This document shows, one piece after another, positions 41,594-53,019 of a stretch of DNA of 64,000 bases. Position 1 is the stretch's first letter, and every line of letters begins with the position of its first letter. The DNA is taken from NCBI GenBank assembly GCA_036925085.1, contig JAUPFP010000013.1:3249155-3313154 (forward strand), read 5' to 3'. Made by a program: the position numbers and the translations under genes. The stretch comes from Brachycybe producta (taxonomy: Eukaryota; Arthropoda; Diplopoda; Playtdesmida; Andrognathidae). Under the pieces are notes generated by a model. That model was not told the DNA's origin and made no database searches. It was given only the letters and a program-made list of their open reading frames with translations.

Positions 41594-42358
41594 TATGGAT
41601 GGGTGATTTCTTAAAATATTAAGTTTGATATGTGGGGGTATGCCACGATCTTTATAAATAAGAACTCGTCTTTTTTTATAAAAGAAAGAGTAGGTAGGGT
41701 AGATTGTGTGTGTGGGTGTGTGTGTATGTGGTGGAGGAGGATGAGGACGTGCACCATTTGTAAATGAAGAACACCTGTTTCTATTCTTTATTCCTTAAAC
41801 TTGATCCTCTCTCTCTCCTTTTTCCTAGTTCTTTTTTCTTATCAACTGAATTTTGGTACTTTTTTTTGAGAATGAAAGAACAAAAAAATCTAAAATAAAT
41901 TTTGATGGATGTTTGACTCCATGAAGGGAAATGAGGGGAAGAAGAAAAAAAAAACCTTAAAAAATAAGAGAAAAATAAACTGATACTCTTTTCTCCCCAG
42001 GATAGAATATCAAAGGTTTTGATATAATTCTTGTATTATATATATCTAGCTCTAAAATTGCGCATGCGTCTTCGATACGATAACAGATTTAGAAAACGAG
42101 AAGAAGAAAAATACATGAATCTAGTATAAAATAAAGTAATACATGGTGGGATATGGATTGAGGACAAAAAAAAAGAAGGGGCTGAAGGAGAAAAAAGGTG
42201 GTGAAGAGTGAGGGGTAAATACTAAAGGGGTCTTATAGATTTCCAATGTAGAAAGAAGTATATATCTCTCTTTCTTTGTATATATTTAACTGTATATAAA
42301 CTTGGTTTTTATATTGAAAACGTGAAAATCATCTCAAAAAAGTGTTCTAAATGTTCTA
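41594..42358. other. Non-coding stretch
   Basis: Contains a GT microsatellite near 41706-41730 and A-rich sequence. No gene is seen. Confidence 0.5.
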
Positions 42359-42488
42359 TATGTCGTGTTCCATTTTGATGTAATTGTCCATTACACGAAA
42401 TGTATGTCCATTTTGCGTTTTGCATCAGACCAACTCATGTTCATTTCGTGAAAATTGACAATTACATCAAATGGATGCGGCGACATAC
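42359..42488. mobile_element. TGTCGCATCC foldback MITE, copy 2
   Basis: Left TATGTCGTGTTCCATTTTGA then TGTAATTGTCCATTACACG; right CAATTACATCAAATGGATGC then GGCGACATA. Same family as 23704-23852 and 60285-60429. Confidence 0.78.
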
Positions 42489-42586
42489 ATGTATATGCAG
42501 TATATTAGACCAATGCATTTTTATATACAGTGTGACCAAAATGTTATGTTACCCACCCTCCTCCAATTATGTGCATTGAAGCCAAA

Positions 42587-42650
42587 GCCTCGGTAGCACA
42601 GTGGAGATAGCCTCTACTTGTTGTGCCGGGTTCGAATCCCGGTGGAGGCA
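42587..42650 (+). pseudogene. tRNA-like sequence with shortened anticodon region
   Basis: 64 nt starting GCCTCGGTAGCACAGTGGAG and ending CCGGGTTCGAATCCCGG then TGGAGGCA. The TTCGAAT loop and its 5 bp stem are perfect (B box GGTTCGAATCC). The acceptor ends pair at five of seven positions, and the A box TAGCACAGTGG fits a tRNA promoter. The part between D and T arms is only ~14 nt, too short for a normal anticodon arm, so this is a tRNA pseudogene or the head of a tRNA-derived SINE. No SINE tail can be read because a MITE begins 10 bp downstream. Confidence 0.6.
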
Positions 42651-42659
42651 TGGTTCTGG

Positions 42660-42866
42660 GCAGGCATTTAGAAATCGGGACGGACTTCAGTTGGCTCCGC
42701 CCTTTCTATGACGACTGGCAACTTCTAATTGGTTTGTTGTGTGGTTCGAAGTTGAAAAGGGCGGAGCATGTAACGTCAGACTATATAACCAACCAATTAG
42801 AAGTTGCCAGTCGTCAAAAAAAGGGGCCGAGCCAACTTCTGTTTGTCCTGATTTCTAATTGCCTGT
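42660..42866. mobile_element. MULE-like MITE, type A
   Basis: GCAGGCATTTAGAAATCGGG...CTGATTTCTAATTGCCTGT. The flanks TGGTTCTGG and TGGTTGTGG are a 9 bp duplication with one change. A 142-codon frame at 42623-43051 begins in the tRNA-like sequence and reads through this element; it is not a gene. Confidence 0.87.
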
Positions 42867-43052
42867 TGGTTGTGGTGTTTGGCTTTCATTATTTTTCCGT
42901 CAGTGCAGAGTTGACGTCAGGCAGGGCAAACGGTTTTAAAACACATTTTCACCAAATCCGACTTAGACTATATGTCACATCTTTCATCATTTTATCATTT
43001 GACCGACCCCACTTGGTGCTGGAAAAGAAACTATTTACATGGAACTTATGAT

Positions 43053-43245
43053 ACAGGCATTTAGAAAACGGGATAAACAGACGTTTGCGCCACCCTTTTT
43101 ATGACGAACGCAACTTTTAATGGGTTGGTTATGTAGTCTGACGTCCTTTTCAACGTCTGACTACATAAACAACCTATTAGAAGTTGTTGTTCGTCATAAA
43201 ATGGGAAGAGCCAACTGAAGTTCTGACCGATTTCTAACTGCCTGT
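43053..43245. mobile_element. MULE-like MITE, type A, diverged
   Basis: ACAGGCATTTAGAAAACGGG...CCGATTTCTAACTGCCTGT with more differences between arms than other copies. I cannot read a clear 9 bp duplication in the flanks, which suggests greater age. Confidence 0.8.
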
Positions 43246-43575
43246 GTACTAACCAGTGTTGTCAGCTAACATAATACGAAGAATTGTAACAAAAAAAAAT
43301 TACAATGGATAACAAGACATTGTTATCACAATGTACATGTTTTTCTTCATTTTTTCTTTCATATTTTTTTCTTATTTTTTGTTTAACATTGTAGAAATAT
43401 TGCAAAATGTATTATCTCTCGATGTAATACATACATGAATTGAGAATTCTTTTTTTTTTCTTATGTCTATCGTATTTTCTCATCTTTGTATTTCCTTTCT
43501 ACGATTTGGTACACAGAACACATAACATCAGGTTATCAATTTATCGATGTATGAAGGTTATATATAAAACGTACA

Positions 43576-43616
<41 letters not shown>

Positions 43617-44189
43617 TATGTAAGAGTAAACTCAACATACTTTTTATATATTAAATCAGAAACCGGACATATTCATGTCTTTTTTTTGTGGGAGGGGGGG
43701 GGGGGGGGGGGTATTTGTTAAAATAGGAAATAGAATGACTTTTACAATTTAGTCTATTGGTCCTACAGACACTGTAACATTGTTCAATATTGACTTTTTT
43801 TTAGTTGTTCGAAATAAAAATGAATGTTGACATATATTCAATTATGTTAACATGTGTTTTAATACGATGGAACTTCGTTTAAAGATAAATTTAGTTGTTT
43901 TGGACGGTGTGTTCCAGCTGGGACGATTTTTAAACTGGGACAACGCCAAAGGTTGGAGGTGGAGGCTAGCCAGGGACATATGTAGGTAGCCAAAAAAAAA
44001 AAAGAACAAACAAACAAGCGGTTAAATAGAATGTAAGCATATATACAGTATTTGGAGTGGAATATGGAGCACACAAAAAAGAACTTAGGAACTTATTGTT
44101 GGATGCTGTTGTAACCAACGTTATTTATTTTGTCACACATGATCCAGTTTGTTGGTTTTAAACACTGTTGCCTTTTAATAAACCTGACC
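43246..44189. other. Non-coding stretch with microsatellites
   Basis: TA run at 43583-43613, G run at 43691-43710. ATACGATGGAACTTCGTTTAA near 43861 loosely resembles a pogo-type end, but no partner was found. No gene is seen. Confidence 0.5.
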
Positions 44190-44430
44190 GTGTATGTCCA
44201 CCATTAGGGTTTGCAAGGATTTGCAACAGTTTATGTGTATTTGCGAGTGGTTGCAAACCAATTGCAACAGTGTGTAAGGGTTTGCAAACCAATTGCAACA
44301 GTCTGTAAGGGTTTGCAAACCAATTGCAACAGTCTGTAAGGGTTTGCAAACCAATTGCAACAGTCTGTAAGGGTTTGCAAACCAATTACAACAGTCTGTA
44401 AGGGTTTGCAAGTGTTTGTCAGACAAGTGC
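44190..44430 (+). repeat. 31 bp tandem array
   Basis: The unit GTTTGCAAACCAATTGCAAC then AGTCTGTAAGG repeats at exactly 31 bp (44281, 44312, 44343, 44374), with degraded units on both sides. Three minus-strand frames of 67-97 codons are repeat translations (CKPLQTVAIGLQTLTDCCNW). It is unrelated in sequence to the 31-32 bp satellite at 3372-4082. Confidence 0.9.
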
Positions 44431-45736
44431 ACATAACATGTGTTTAAGTGTTTGAATGCAAAATGCAAAATTTTGCAAGGGTTTATAAGTGTTCACACAC
44501 AAATGAAAGGCTAAAAAACAAATATTCAACTAGAAAATAACCATGTTTGAGTTCAAGTTCGACATTGTTATGATTTCATAAATATTTCAATATTATCGTA
44601 AGTCTATATAATACGTAAATGCAACAAAGGTTTTCAAGGTTCATTGAATTCTTTTAGTAAGAGTGTACTTTAAAGATTTTCTGCCATTTGTTTTTCTTTT
44701 TCATTTTTCTTTGTGATAAACTTTGAAAGTTTTATAAATTTAGAAGATGAGTGGTTTTTTTAAAAAAAAAAAAGAAACCCAAGTCTTTTGGTGGTGGGTG
44801 TTTTTCTTTACATATACTGTATGTACCCAGTATACAAGTATACTTGCATCATGACGATAAGCTAATCTTTTTGTGTACATAAATACAAGGCTAATGTAAT
44901 GGTTAAAACATATGTAGAACTTACAGACTATATAATAATAATGTTTATAGCAATGCTAGGAAAGTAATGGCTCTGATTAACATAGGGCCTATATGTCTAT
45001 TCAGAGTAATTTTCTACAACAACAAAAAAATATAAGATATGGGGGGGGGGGGGGGGTTTACAAACTTATAGCTTTGTGTATAGAAGCAGAAGCAGCTTGT
45101 GAAAGGTAGAAAGAAGCAGAATCCCTAATTTGTTTGCTAGCTCCATCGATATTAATATTAATCATAACGACTGTTGGGAGACATACAACATGTAATAGAA
45201 AAGCATTTAGCCGTGTTTTTTTTTTGGTTCTATACATGTATATATATATAGGCCCTATAGTTAATACTGTATAAAGTTTGGTTCTGTTTTTAGGTTTTTG
45301 TTTTACGTTAGCCTCTTTCAAGTTATAGCGGCCGTTTTTCTTCTATTCTAGTCCAGTTATTTAATGTGGCTTTATGTATTATTATATATATATTAAGCCA
45401 GGTATGTGTGTGTGATTAACGCTGTACAAACAAGGACAAAAACCTTGAATCACGTCGGAATTTATATAAATTTAAATGAATAAATGAACCGCTTTTTTTT
45501 CTCAAGGTCAACTATATGTTGCACACTCCCCATCCAAGAACCCCAGTATATTATATTGGAGAGGGGAAAAGGTAGGGAAGGGTAGGGGGAGAGGGGGAAA
45601 CTGAAATTGAAATGAAAGAAATAAAAAAGGAACAAACGACGCGCATGCGCACACCAGAGAAAAGGAAAAACTCATTTTCTCTTTCAAATATAAAAAGGGG
45701 AGAGGATAATAGTAGCAAAATTAAACACAGTTTATC
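44431..45736. other. Non-coding stretch
   Basis: A G run of about 16 lies near 45040-45056, and AT-rich sequence surrounds it. An 87-codon minus-strand frame at 45058-45321 has no recognisable domain. No gene supported. Confidence 0.5.
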
Positions 45737-45878
45737 ACTGGCAATTGTGCCCAGCATTAGAATTTTTTTTGCTCCGCCCTTTTATGAACGTCATCAATTT
45801 CTAATTGGTTTGTTACTTGGTCCGACGTCATAAAAGGGCGGAGGAAAAGAAATTGTAATGCTGGGCACAATTGCCTGT
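45737..45878. mobile_element. MULE-like MITE, type C
   Basis: Left ACTGGCAATTGTGCCCAGCA; the reverse complement of the right is ACAGGCAATTGTGCCCAGCA. The arms continue through GCTCCGCCCTTTTATGA. The target duplication is poorly preserved. Confidence 0.82.
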
Positions 45879-45989
45879 GAATTTCGCTCCCGTCATTTAT
45901 GAGGGGTTACCTCACTAGTTATATATCAATAAAAAGGTATTTTTATAATTAGGCTGTTTATTTTATGAGCAATTATTTTTATTATTTAT

Positions 45990-46194
45990 AAAAACTAGAG
46001 CGGGTAACTGAATCACTCAAAAGTATTTTCATGTTGATATCTTTTAAAATAAACTTTTTATTGGACAAAAAATATTAAAAATATTTTCTGCTTAAAGTTG
46101 GGTCATTTTCAAACTGACATTTTTTTGTCAGTTTCAAAATGACCCAACTTACGTGAAATTATCTGTAAGTGATTGAGCTACTCTTCTAGTTTCT
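45990..46194. mobile_element. CTAGTTTCT-family foldback with inner hairpin
   Basis: Left AAAAACTAGAGCGGGTAACT then GAATCACT; the reverse complement of the right is AGAAACTAGAAGAGTAGCTC then AATCACTTA. At 46095-46150 two 24-base arms (AAGTTGGGTCATTTTCAAAC...) pair with one mismatch around an 8 base loop. Relatives lie at 51640-52217 and 56390-56578. Confidence 0.7.
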
Positions 46195-46318
46195 AAAACA
46201 CTTTCGAATTTCTCTTAATTTTACTTCTGAAGGACATAGTTTGGAGGAGCGTTTACACTTTAAAACCAGCTTAAAGGTTTTTTTTTGTAAGATATTAATT
46301 AGCAAATGTTTCTTCTAG
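46195..46318. other. Short non-coding gap
   Basis: Only AT-rich sequence that continues the style of the preceding element. Confidence 0.4.
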
Positions 46319-46755
46319 AGGGATATGGGACATTCGAATCTTCGAATGCCGGCGAATCTTGAAAAATATTCGAGATTCGAAAACTCGAATATTCGCAATT
46401 TTTTCGTTTTTCGAATCCTAACCTAAAAAAAAACCCTGTTAAAACTTTGTTAAAATTAGTTTTAATTCCATTGACGTCCAATAGAAGCGTTCACTAACAA
46501 AAAACCGGCGATTGTTGCGATTTCGGTTGCAATTCCGGATCACCAATGTCACCTTGTGGCAGTGACCCTGACTGCCACACTTTTTTATTATTAATAATTT
46601 AATATTTAATATTATTTCATTTATTTGTTTCTTCTTAATGAATAATATACGATTCTTATATGAAAAAGTCGAGAGATTCAAGATTCGAGGGATTCTAAAC
46701 CTTTTAGGATTCGGATTCGAGTAAAGTTGAAAAGAAAAGTCGTCCCACTTCTAGT
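46319..46755 (+). repeat. Dispersed ATTCGAATC-rich repeat, copy 2
   Basis: GGGATATGGGACATTCGAAT then TTCGAATGCC, then the blocks AAACTCGAATATTCGC, CATTGACGTCCAATAGAAGC, GTGGCAGTGACCCTGACTGC, TTATTAATAATTTAATATTT and GGATTCGGATTCGAG as in the copies at 1009 and 62980. Confidence 0.78.
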
Positions 46756-46946
46756 TTCTCCATTTGTGGCCCAAGAGCCAAATTGTAAAGTATCAATCCC
46801 ATTTAGATCAACCAACAATTTGTTTTAATCAAAAATACTAGTTAGAAGCTAGCACTCTTTCGTTCACAAGTGTTGGTAACCAGACATCTAAGCCTCTAAG
46901 CAGCCTTTTTTGATTAGCAGTGAAAAGCAAAATTGCAATTGCTTTC

Positions 46947-46979
<33 letters not shown>

Positions 46980-47937
46980 ACGATAATGATTACGTCACAA
47001 TTGGCACTTGGGCCACAACTTGAGAAAGAGTTGCTTGATATTTTATAAAAATCCGAGCTTCTAACAAACTTAGATTTTCTTTTCAATGTTGCTTGTCATT
47101 AATGAGCATATTATATGATAACAACCATGAGGCTAATTATTGAATTTCATAGATTTTTCATGGCTTCTTTTGCATTTGCCATGGACACATGCATATAATA
47201 TATATACCTCATAGTTTTCTGTATGAATAGATAAGATTCAATCCTTTTTCTGTGTGTATGTGGTATTTTTCATTCATGGTAATATAATGAAATAAATGCA
47301 TTTTGTATGGAAAAGAGTTGAAGCGCACGTATTCACTCGAATGTTATTTTGCGTATATATTTAGGATATACAGTATGTTTGAAGTTTGGCTGTTTTTTTT
47401 TTCTTTAAACATGCTTCGAGTTCAAACGTATCCAAGTTGTATACACCGATATATATAACAAATAAGACCCAATAGAGATGTATATACACAAACACGCATA
47501 TGGTAAGTGCTGGGGGAATGCCTTTGGGTATAGACAGTTTGGTTGAGGGGATTTAATAAAATTGTCTGTCAATTTGAAGACTGAAGAAAGAAGAATGAGA
47601 AAGAAAAAGAGTTAAGGGGGTTTGTTCGGATTCAAAAGATATCTTAGTAACGATTTAGAAAGAGGATCATCTTGTACTTTTGATCAGGATTCTTGGGCAA
47701 TGTGTTCAGTAATTGTACAAAATAACTGATTTTTTTTATTCCTTTCTACGTTGGGGTTGTTTATACGAGACTACTTAAGTGTCGATATATATGTTCTCCT
47801 ACTCAGGTTCCACAATCCATGTGGGTCGGGATAAACGGATGAACCGATGAACGGGATGAACATCATGGGTAATCTTAAAACCTTAAACAGAATGGATGAA
47901 CACAAAAACCTTGGGATGAACCAAAGGATGAACACTA
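46756..47937. other. Non-coding stretch
   Basis: Contains a GAT trinucleotide run at 46947-46979 and short GGATGAAC word repeats near 47836-47935. No gene supported; the 82-codon minus-strand frame carries a poly-Ile run from the GAT repeat. Confidence 0.5.
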
Positions 47938-48633
47938 TTAAGAGCCTAGATACAGCGTTTAGTTTAAAATTTCTCCGAATGTAGGCGCTACAATCGTTTT
48001 TGATTGAAAAACGGTTTTTAACGTTTTTTCTCGAAGTTCGACGTCACATAATAATTATTAGAAAAATAATTTCACGTATTAAGCTTATAAAAGAAAACAT
48101 TGTGAAGCCAATAGATTAATGCAAGTGCTAATTATTATGTGATTGTTCTAAGTTGTTTTTAATGGGAGTTCTTCAAATGTTTGGGTGACAGTTTTCTTTT
48201 ACCTATGGGACTTAACATGGAGTTAAAAAAATGTACGATTTTAAACGTTATTTAAAAATAGAAGGACCTTTTCAAAATTCATAAAAAGGAAACACCGTGA
48301 AGCCAATACATGAAAGTATGTGCTATTTATTTTGTTATTGTTCTAAATTGTTTTTAACGAGAGTTTTTGAAAGTTTGTGGGATGGTTTTTGACATGGGGT
48401 TAAAAAACGAACAATTTTGAACGTTGTTTAAAAATAGGTCCTTTTTAAAATTTATATAAAACGAGCACTTAAAGCACAATACTTTATATTGCATTTTGCA
48501 CTTTATTACTGTATTTTAATTGAGCGATTGTGAGGCGATATATTGCAAGTTTAGTAACACCATATAGTAAAACTCATTTGTCTAGTTGTCGTCTGCTCAA
48601 AGCAACAAGATGGCGGTGTATCTAGGCTCTTAA
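47938..48633. mobile_element. TTAA-type MITE with TTAAGAGCCTAGATACA ends
   Basis: Left TTAAGAGCCTAGATACA and right TGTATCTAGGCTCTTAA are exact inverted copies, including TTAA on both sides. The interior repeats a motif pair (ACGTTTTTTC, CGTTATTTAAAAATAGAAGG) and is non-coding. TTAA at both edges fits the piggyBac/Kolobok type of target. Confidence 0.82.
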
Positions 48634-48639
48634 GAGATT

Positions 48640-49340
48640 ATTAGAGGTTTAAAGAAGGTTTTGACGTCAAACCATAGCCAACGAGGATGGTTACACAGCA
48701 TTACTTGTATCACTGTGTGTCCTCCTAAACATGCTCCACTCCTAATGTATATGTAGCACCTCGGCTGGAAGAGTGGCACAACTAAAAAAAACACTTTTTG
48801 GGAAGAAAATGAGTTTAAAATTGCATTTTTTTTTTATCTCAATCTATTGTAGAGGAGCCAAATAAACCGATATTGTGAATAGTCAAAACAGTTTTTGCAC
48901 TTGAAAAGTTCAGCAAAATAAGCTATGAATCTTCTCAACTTTAAACTAATTTTTTCTAAAAAAAGTTTTTTTTAGTTGTCACTTCCAGCTTAGGTGCGAC
49001 ATTTACATTAGGAGTGGAGCATGTTTAGGAGGACACACAGCGATACAAGTAGACAGGTAGTTAGAAATAGGTGAAAACTGCAGTTGGCTCCGCCCTTGTT
49101 ATGACGACTGACAACTTCTAATTGGCTGGTTATGTAGTCTGACGTTGAAAAGGGCGGAGCATGTGACGTCAGACTTCATAACCAGCCAATTAGAAGTTGC
49201 CAGTCGTCATAACAATGGCGGAGCCAACTGCAGTTTTCACCTATTTCTAACTGCCTGTTACAAGTAGTGCGATAAGTAGTGCTGTGTAACCATCCTCGTT
49301 GGCTATGGTTTGACGTCAAAACCTTCTTTAAATCTCTAAT
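48640..49340. mobile_element. Long palindromic element split by a MULE-like MITE
   Basis: Left ATTAGAGGTTTAAAGAAGGT then TTTGACGTCAAACCATAGCC; the reverse complement of the right is ATTAGAGATTTAAAGAAGGT then TTTGACGTCAAACCATAGCC. The arms continue through CAACGAGGATGGTTACACAGC and further GGACACACAG and GGAGTGGAGCATG blocks, so most of the element folds on itself. The MITE at 49053-49258 interrupts the right arm. It begins 7 bp after the TTAA-type element before it. Confidence 0.82.
49053..49258. mobile_element. MULE-like MITE, type A, nested
   Basis: ACAGGTAGTTAGAAATAGGT...ACCTATTTCTAACTGCCTGT with ~95 bp arms that are nearly perfect. The flanks TACAAGTAG and TACAAGTAG form a perfect 9 bp duplication made from the host element's arm. 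The high arm identity suggests this copy is young. Confidence 0.93.
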
Positions 49341-50020
49341 CGAAAGTTTGGAAATTTTTATAAAAAGAAAGGAAGAAAAAGAGAAAGAAAAAAAAAAGAG
49401 AGTAAAGAATAGGGAGGATTTCAATTTTATTCATTTTATCGTTTATCTATTATTATGTGTAGTATATTTTCTGTAATATGTAACTATGGGTTTTTGTGTG
49501 CTTTCTGAAAATAACATTTTCTTGGTAACTTACTCTAATAACATGAGCCTAAATTCTGAAATTCTAAAGACATTGAGTTTGAGGCTCAATCTTTTGTGGT
49601 TTTAAAATTTTTTTTCCCCTTTTTTCTTTTGCCTTCTTCCGTTTTCAGCATTTTAAGAGCAGTTTATGCAAGCAGTTTCATCTTTTTTCACTGTAAATAC
49701 AGTCAAACTGAAGAAGAAGAAAAAAGTGGCTGTTGGTGAATGTAACTAACTGCCATTGTATATTCATCCATTGATCATGTCCCATTCTTCTGTAAATACG
49801 GTTCGTCCTCTCAAAAGAAATTCAGTTTGGAGTTTCTCACGAGTTTCTCTTTTTTGGAATTTCAAGGAAAAAAAATACAAATAGAAGATTTTTTCATACA
49901 TCCTTTTTCTCTGACAATACTTTTTATATAAAAAAGGATTTTCAATATGGTGGCTCTTCAAAATCTTTGTTAAAAAAGTAGAAGGGGGAGTCTATTGTAG
50001 TTTTTCTACTTTTTTCACAC
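49341..50020. other. AT-rich non-coding stretch
   Basis: A purine run near 49360-49415 and T-rich sequence. No gene; frames of 65 codons lack features. Confidence 0.5.
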
Positions 50021-50242
50021 CTTAGGGAAGAATCACACATGCTGAAAAACCACCATAAAATAGAATTAGGGAATAATCACACATATATAATAAAATACTA
50101 CGGAATTTCACTTTGTATATAAGGCATTTAGCAGAAGCGCCATAGATCTTTCAGTGAAAAGCATCATGGACACATTCTGACTTATTTTATTTCTAATTCT
50201 AATTTCTGTTGGTATTTTATGCATGTGTGATTCTTCCTTTAG
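50021..50242. mobile_element. CACACATGC-family MITE
   Basis: Left CTTAGGGAAGAATCACACAT then GCTGAAAAACC; right GCATGTGTGATTCTTCCTTTAG. The left TIR is partly duplicated at 50067-50083 (TTAGGGAATAATCACAC). Confidence 0.78.
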
Positions 50243-50447
50243 AATTTTTTTTTTGTTTCTTTGCACTCATAATTATATGGCGCTACTGGTAAACGTCTTT
50301 TCAATGGTATTTTATCAGGATGAATTGATTTAAATCAATGGTTTAAATCCCGGTAATAAAAAATCCGATTTATTATTAGTTTAAATACAAATCATGGTGT
50401 GTTTTTTTTTTCTATTCTGGATTTTATTCAGCATATGTGTTTCTTCC
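50243..50447. other. Non-coding, with right end of another CACACATGC element
   Basis: CAGCATATGTGTTTCTTCCC at 50429-50448 is a right-type end. A matching left end was not found nearby. GATTTAAATCAATGGTTTAA near 50331 is a short imperfect palindrome. Confidence 0.45.
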
Positions 50448-50735
50448 CTTAGAGATGGATCACACACGCGCAGAAAACAAGCCGAAAATATAAGTAGAAT
50501 TTATGGGAAGACTTGAGAAAGAATAGGATAAATAGCCATAAGTAATAATACTAATCAAATATGCCTTCCTATTGACTGATGATAACATGTGATTTTCTAT
50601 TTGACAAGAAAATTGAATTTCACCTTTTTTTCTGCATGCATTCAGTCAGATAAATAAAATAGAATTACTCAAATTAGATAAATTCTGTTTTCAGAAGAAT
50701 TTTTTTCTGCATGTGTGATGTATTTTGTGAGGGTC
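50448..50735. mobile_element. CACACATGC-family MITE
   Basis: Left CTTAGAGATGGATCACACAC then GCGCAGAAAAC; right TTTTTTTCTGCATGTGTGAT then GTATTTTGTGAGGG. It shares its CTTAG with the right end just before it, so two elements are joined at one target. Confidence 0.65.
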
Positions 50736-51639
50736 TCATTGCTCATGCTTTTTTTGGATGGGATTTTTTTTTCTCACACTTAAGAATTTTTTTTTAACAA
50801 AAAATCCTTTAGATCCTTAGATCTTTCTCTCTATCCCCCCCCCCCCCCCCCCCCCCCTCATATATATATGCAGTGCTTCAGCCATTGTACTGTTGCACAC
50901 TTGAGTTTTCCATCTCTCGAGTAAATACCAAAAAGCTTTTATATGTATTCGATCGACACTGAGTCAGTGACATCTTTTTTTTTGTTGTTGTTGTTGTAAG
51001 ACTTGAAGTGGTGTTTGTAAGGCCTTACCTTTGGAAGGTACATTTTCAAAATTCAAGCTAGTAGTTTTTTTTTTGTTGTTTCTAGTTTTCTGACCAAAAT
51101 ACGGCGAGAGTACAAAAGACACTCAACGCTCTGTCCATCCATTGTACCATGAATGGAACCAGTTGATCTTTTTTTTATTTTATCAATTGGATATTTACTG
51201 AGAGATTCTGTGATGACAGATTGGAAAACATCTGTTGTTGCACATCTCATTTGTAAACATTAAACACAAAACAGTCACACAAAAAATAGTTCAGTTGTAA
51301 TTCTCATTTTTTTTACCAACTTGAACATCCCTGAATTGGTTATTTAATGTAAATGATGAGCCTGTTTCTTGGAAGTTTTGTAAAAAAAAAAGCGCCAGGA
51401 AAAAGGAGCCCGTGCAAGAAACTGGTGTGCATCAAGCTCTCTAGCTGGCCAATCAAATCAGTAGAAAAAAAAATCAGTGAATATTGTTTAAAATAATTCA
51501 ACCAGTAATTTTCAGTTTATATAACGTCATCATCTGTATAGTTGCTAACAAAAAGCCAGACAAAATGATTTACAGTATTGTGAATGTATTTTTTTTAATG
51601 AAACAACTTTTGAATTGAAGAAAATTCTAACATTCTTAT
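50736..51639. other. Non-coding stretch
   Basis: C run at 50835-50857 followed by a TATATATATG. A 65-codon minus-strand frame at 51053-51250 (MRCATTDVFQSVITESLSKY...) is less repetitive than most in the window but has no recognisable domain, so I leave it uncalled. Confidence 0.45.
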
Positions 51640-52217
51640 AAACTAGAATAGTACCCGAATAGGCTTAAAGTATTTTATGACAATCACAAAACACGCAATG
51701 GTGCACGTTAAATATACTCTGATCTAGTGATACCATGACAAAAAAATGGTAAGTGCGGTTCTATTTTTAAAAAAGGATTTCAAAGTCGCCAGTTTCTAAC
51801 TCTTATGTTGGAAATCCATTGAGTACGCCTAAATAAGAAAGAAAAAAAAAGTCCATTAAATGCTCGTAAAAATACCTATAAAATAATTTTAAAAACCACA
51901 ATTAAACCACAGTGAAGCTAACACATTGGCGCACGTGTTGATTTTTTTTCTGGTTTTTTAAAAATATTTTTACGTATTTTTACGAGCATTTTAATGGACG
52001 TTTTTTTCTTCTTATTTGTGTGTACTCAATGGAGTTTAACGTAAGAGTTAGAAATTCGCAACTTTGAAATACTTTTTAAAAATAAACTTTCAATTGCAGT
52101 TTTGAGAAATTATTTTCACTAAAAAAATGATGCAAAAAAAAACAAAAAAAAATCATCGCAAATTTATTATAAAATTTATTACAATATTTTTTAGCATAAG
52201 TGTCTATTCTAGTTTCT
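51640..52217. mobile_element. CTAGTTTCT-family element with inner foldback
   Basis: Left TAAACTAGAATAG and right CTATTCTAGTTTCT mark the ends. Inside, ~51715-52095 is a long foldback: GGTTCTATTTTTAAAAAAGG, AACTCTTATGTTGGAA and AAATGCTCGTAAAAATACC pair with reversed copies on the right. The inner part is related to 33570-33850. Confidence 0.62.
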
Positions 52218-53019
52218 TAAAAAAATAGAATATTTTTATAAAATTGCTTCAATGCTTCTGAAAAAAAAAAAATGAAATCGCCACTATATTGGCCTAAATC
52301 TAGAAGTTGTTTGCTGTTCAGCCATTTACTTTGGTTAAGTCTACATACATGGCTCACAATTTAAGCTAAACTGATTGGTGACGTCAAAATAACGTCATAT
52401 GATCTTTGCTGCAACAAATTTGTCACGTCATGCCTTTTCTGTAACACTTTTTCTTTTCTTCCTAAGGCATGCAAGGGTGTACTTGACCAGAGCAATTAAG
52501 TTTGCCGTTCATTTTTTCATCGCCTTCTTCTGCCATAAATTTTTTTTTAAAAAAATGGTGCATCATTTTTTTCATACTTTTTTGTTGGATGATTGCTTGC
52601 TTTTGACGTTTGTTTCGTGTCGTATGACGTTTAACTCAATAAATGTCATATGTCTAATCTTGTTTCTTATTTTTCTTTCCTCTTTTTTGTGTTCTGATTT
52701 TTTTTATCTCAACAAAGGGGGGGGGGAGGAAAGAAGTATTGATTTGTCATTTTTGTAAAATATATAAACCTTTGTTTTTGGAGTTCGTAGATGAGAACAC
52801 CTGTAAATATTTTTCTGTCAAATAATGGTCAGTCTCATAAGGTTAAACGATTCTAAATAATTCAACAACGACTGAGAAGAGAAGACAACCAAAAACACAT
52901 TATTTTCAGACATAAGTAAGTAATGCTCAGGTTATGTCGATGTTGGTCTGTCTTAGGGTAGAAATATACATTATAGAGCATAGACTAAAGCAACTCGCGA
53001 CTCGTGAACTTCAAACAAA
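52218..53019. other. T-rich non-coding stretch
   Basis: A 119-codon frame at 52399-52758 is Phe/Leu/His-rich from T-runs and has no domain, so I reject it. No other gene candidate. Confidence 0.5.

Noticed and set aside
42623-43051. 142-codon frame
   Set aside because: Begins in the tRNA-like sequence and reads through a MULE-like MITE.
44158-44468. Minus-strand frames resembling a repeat protein (LQTLTDCCNW)
   Set aside because: Exact 31 bp DNA tandem repeat; 31 is not a multiple of 3, so three frames read the same words.
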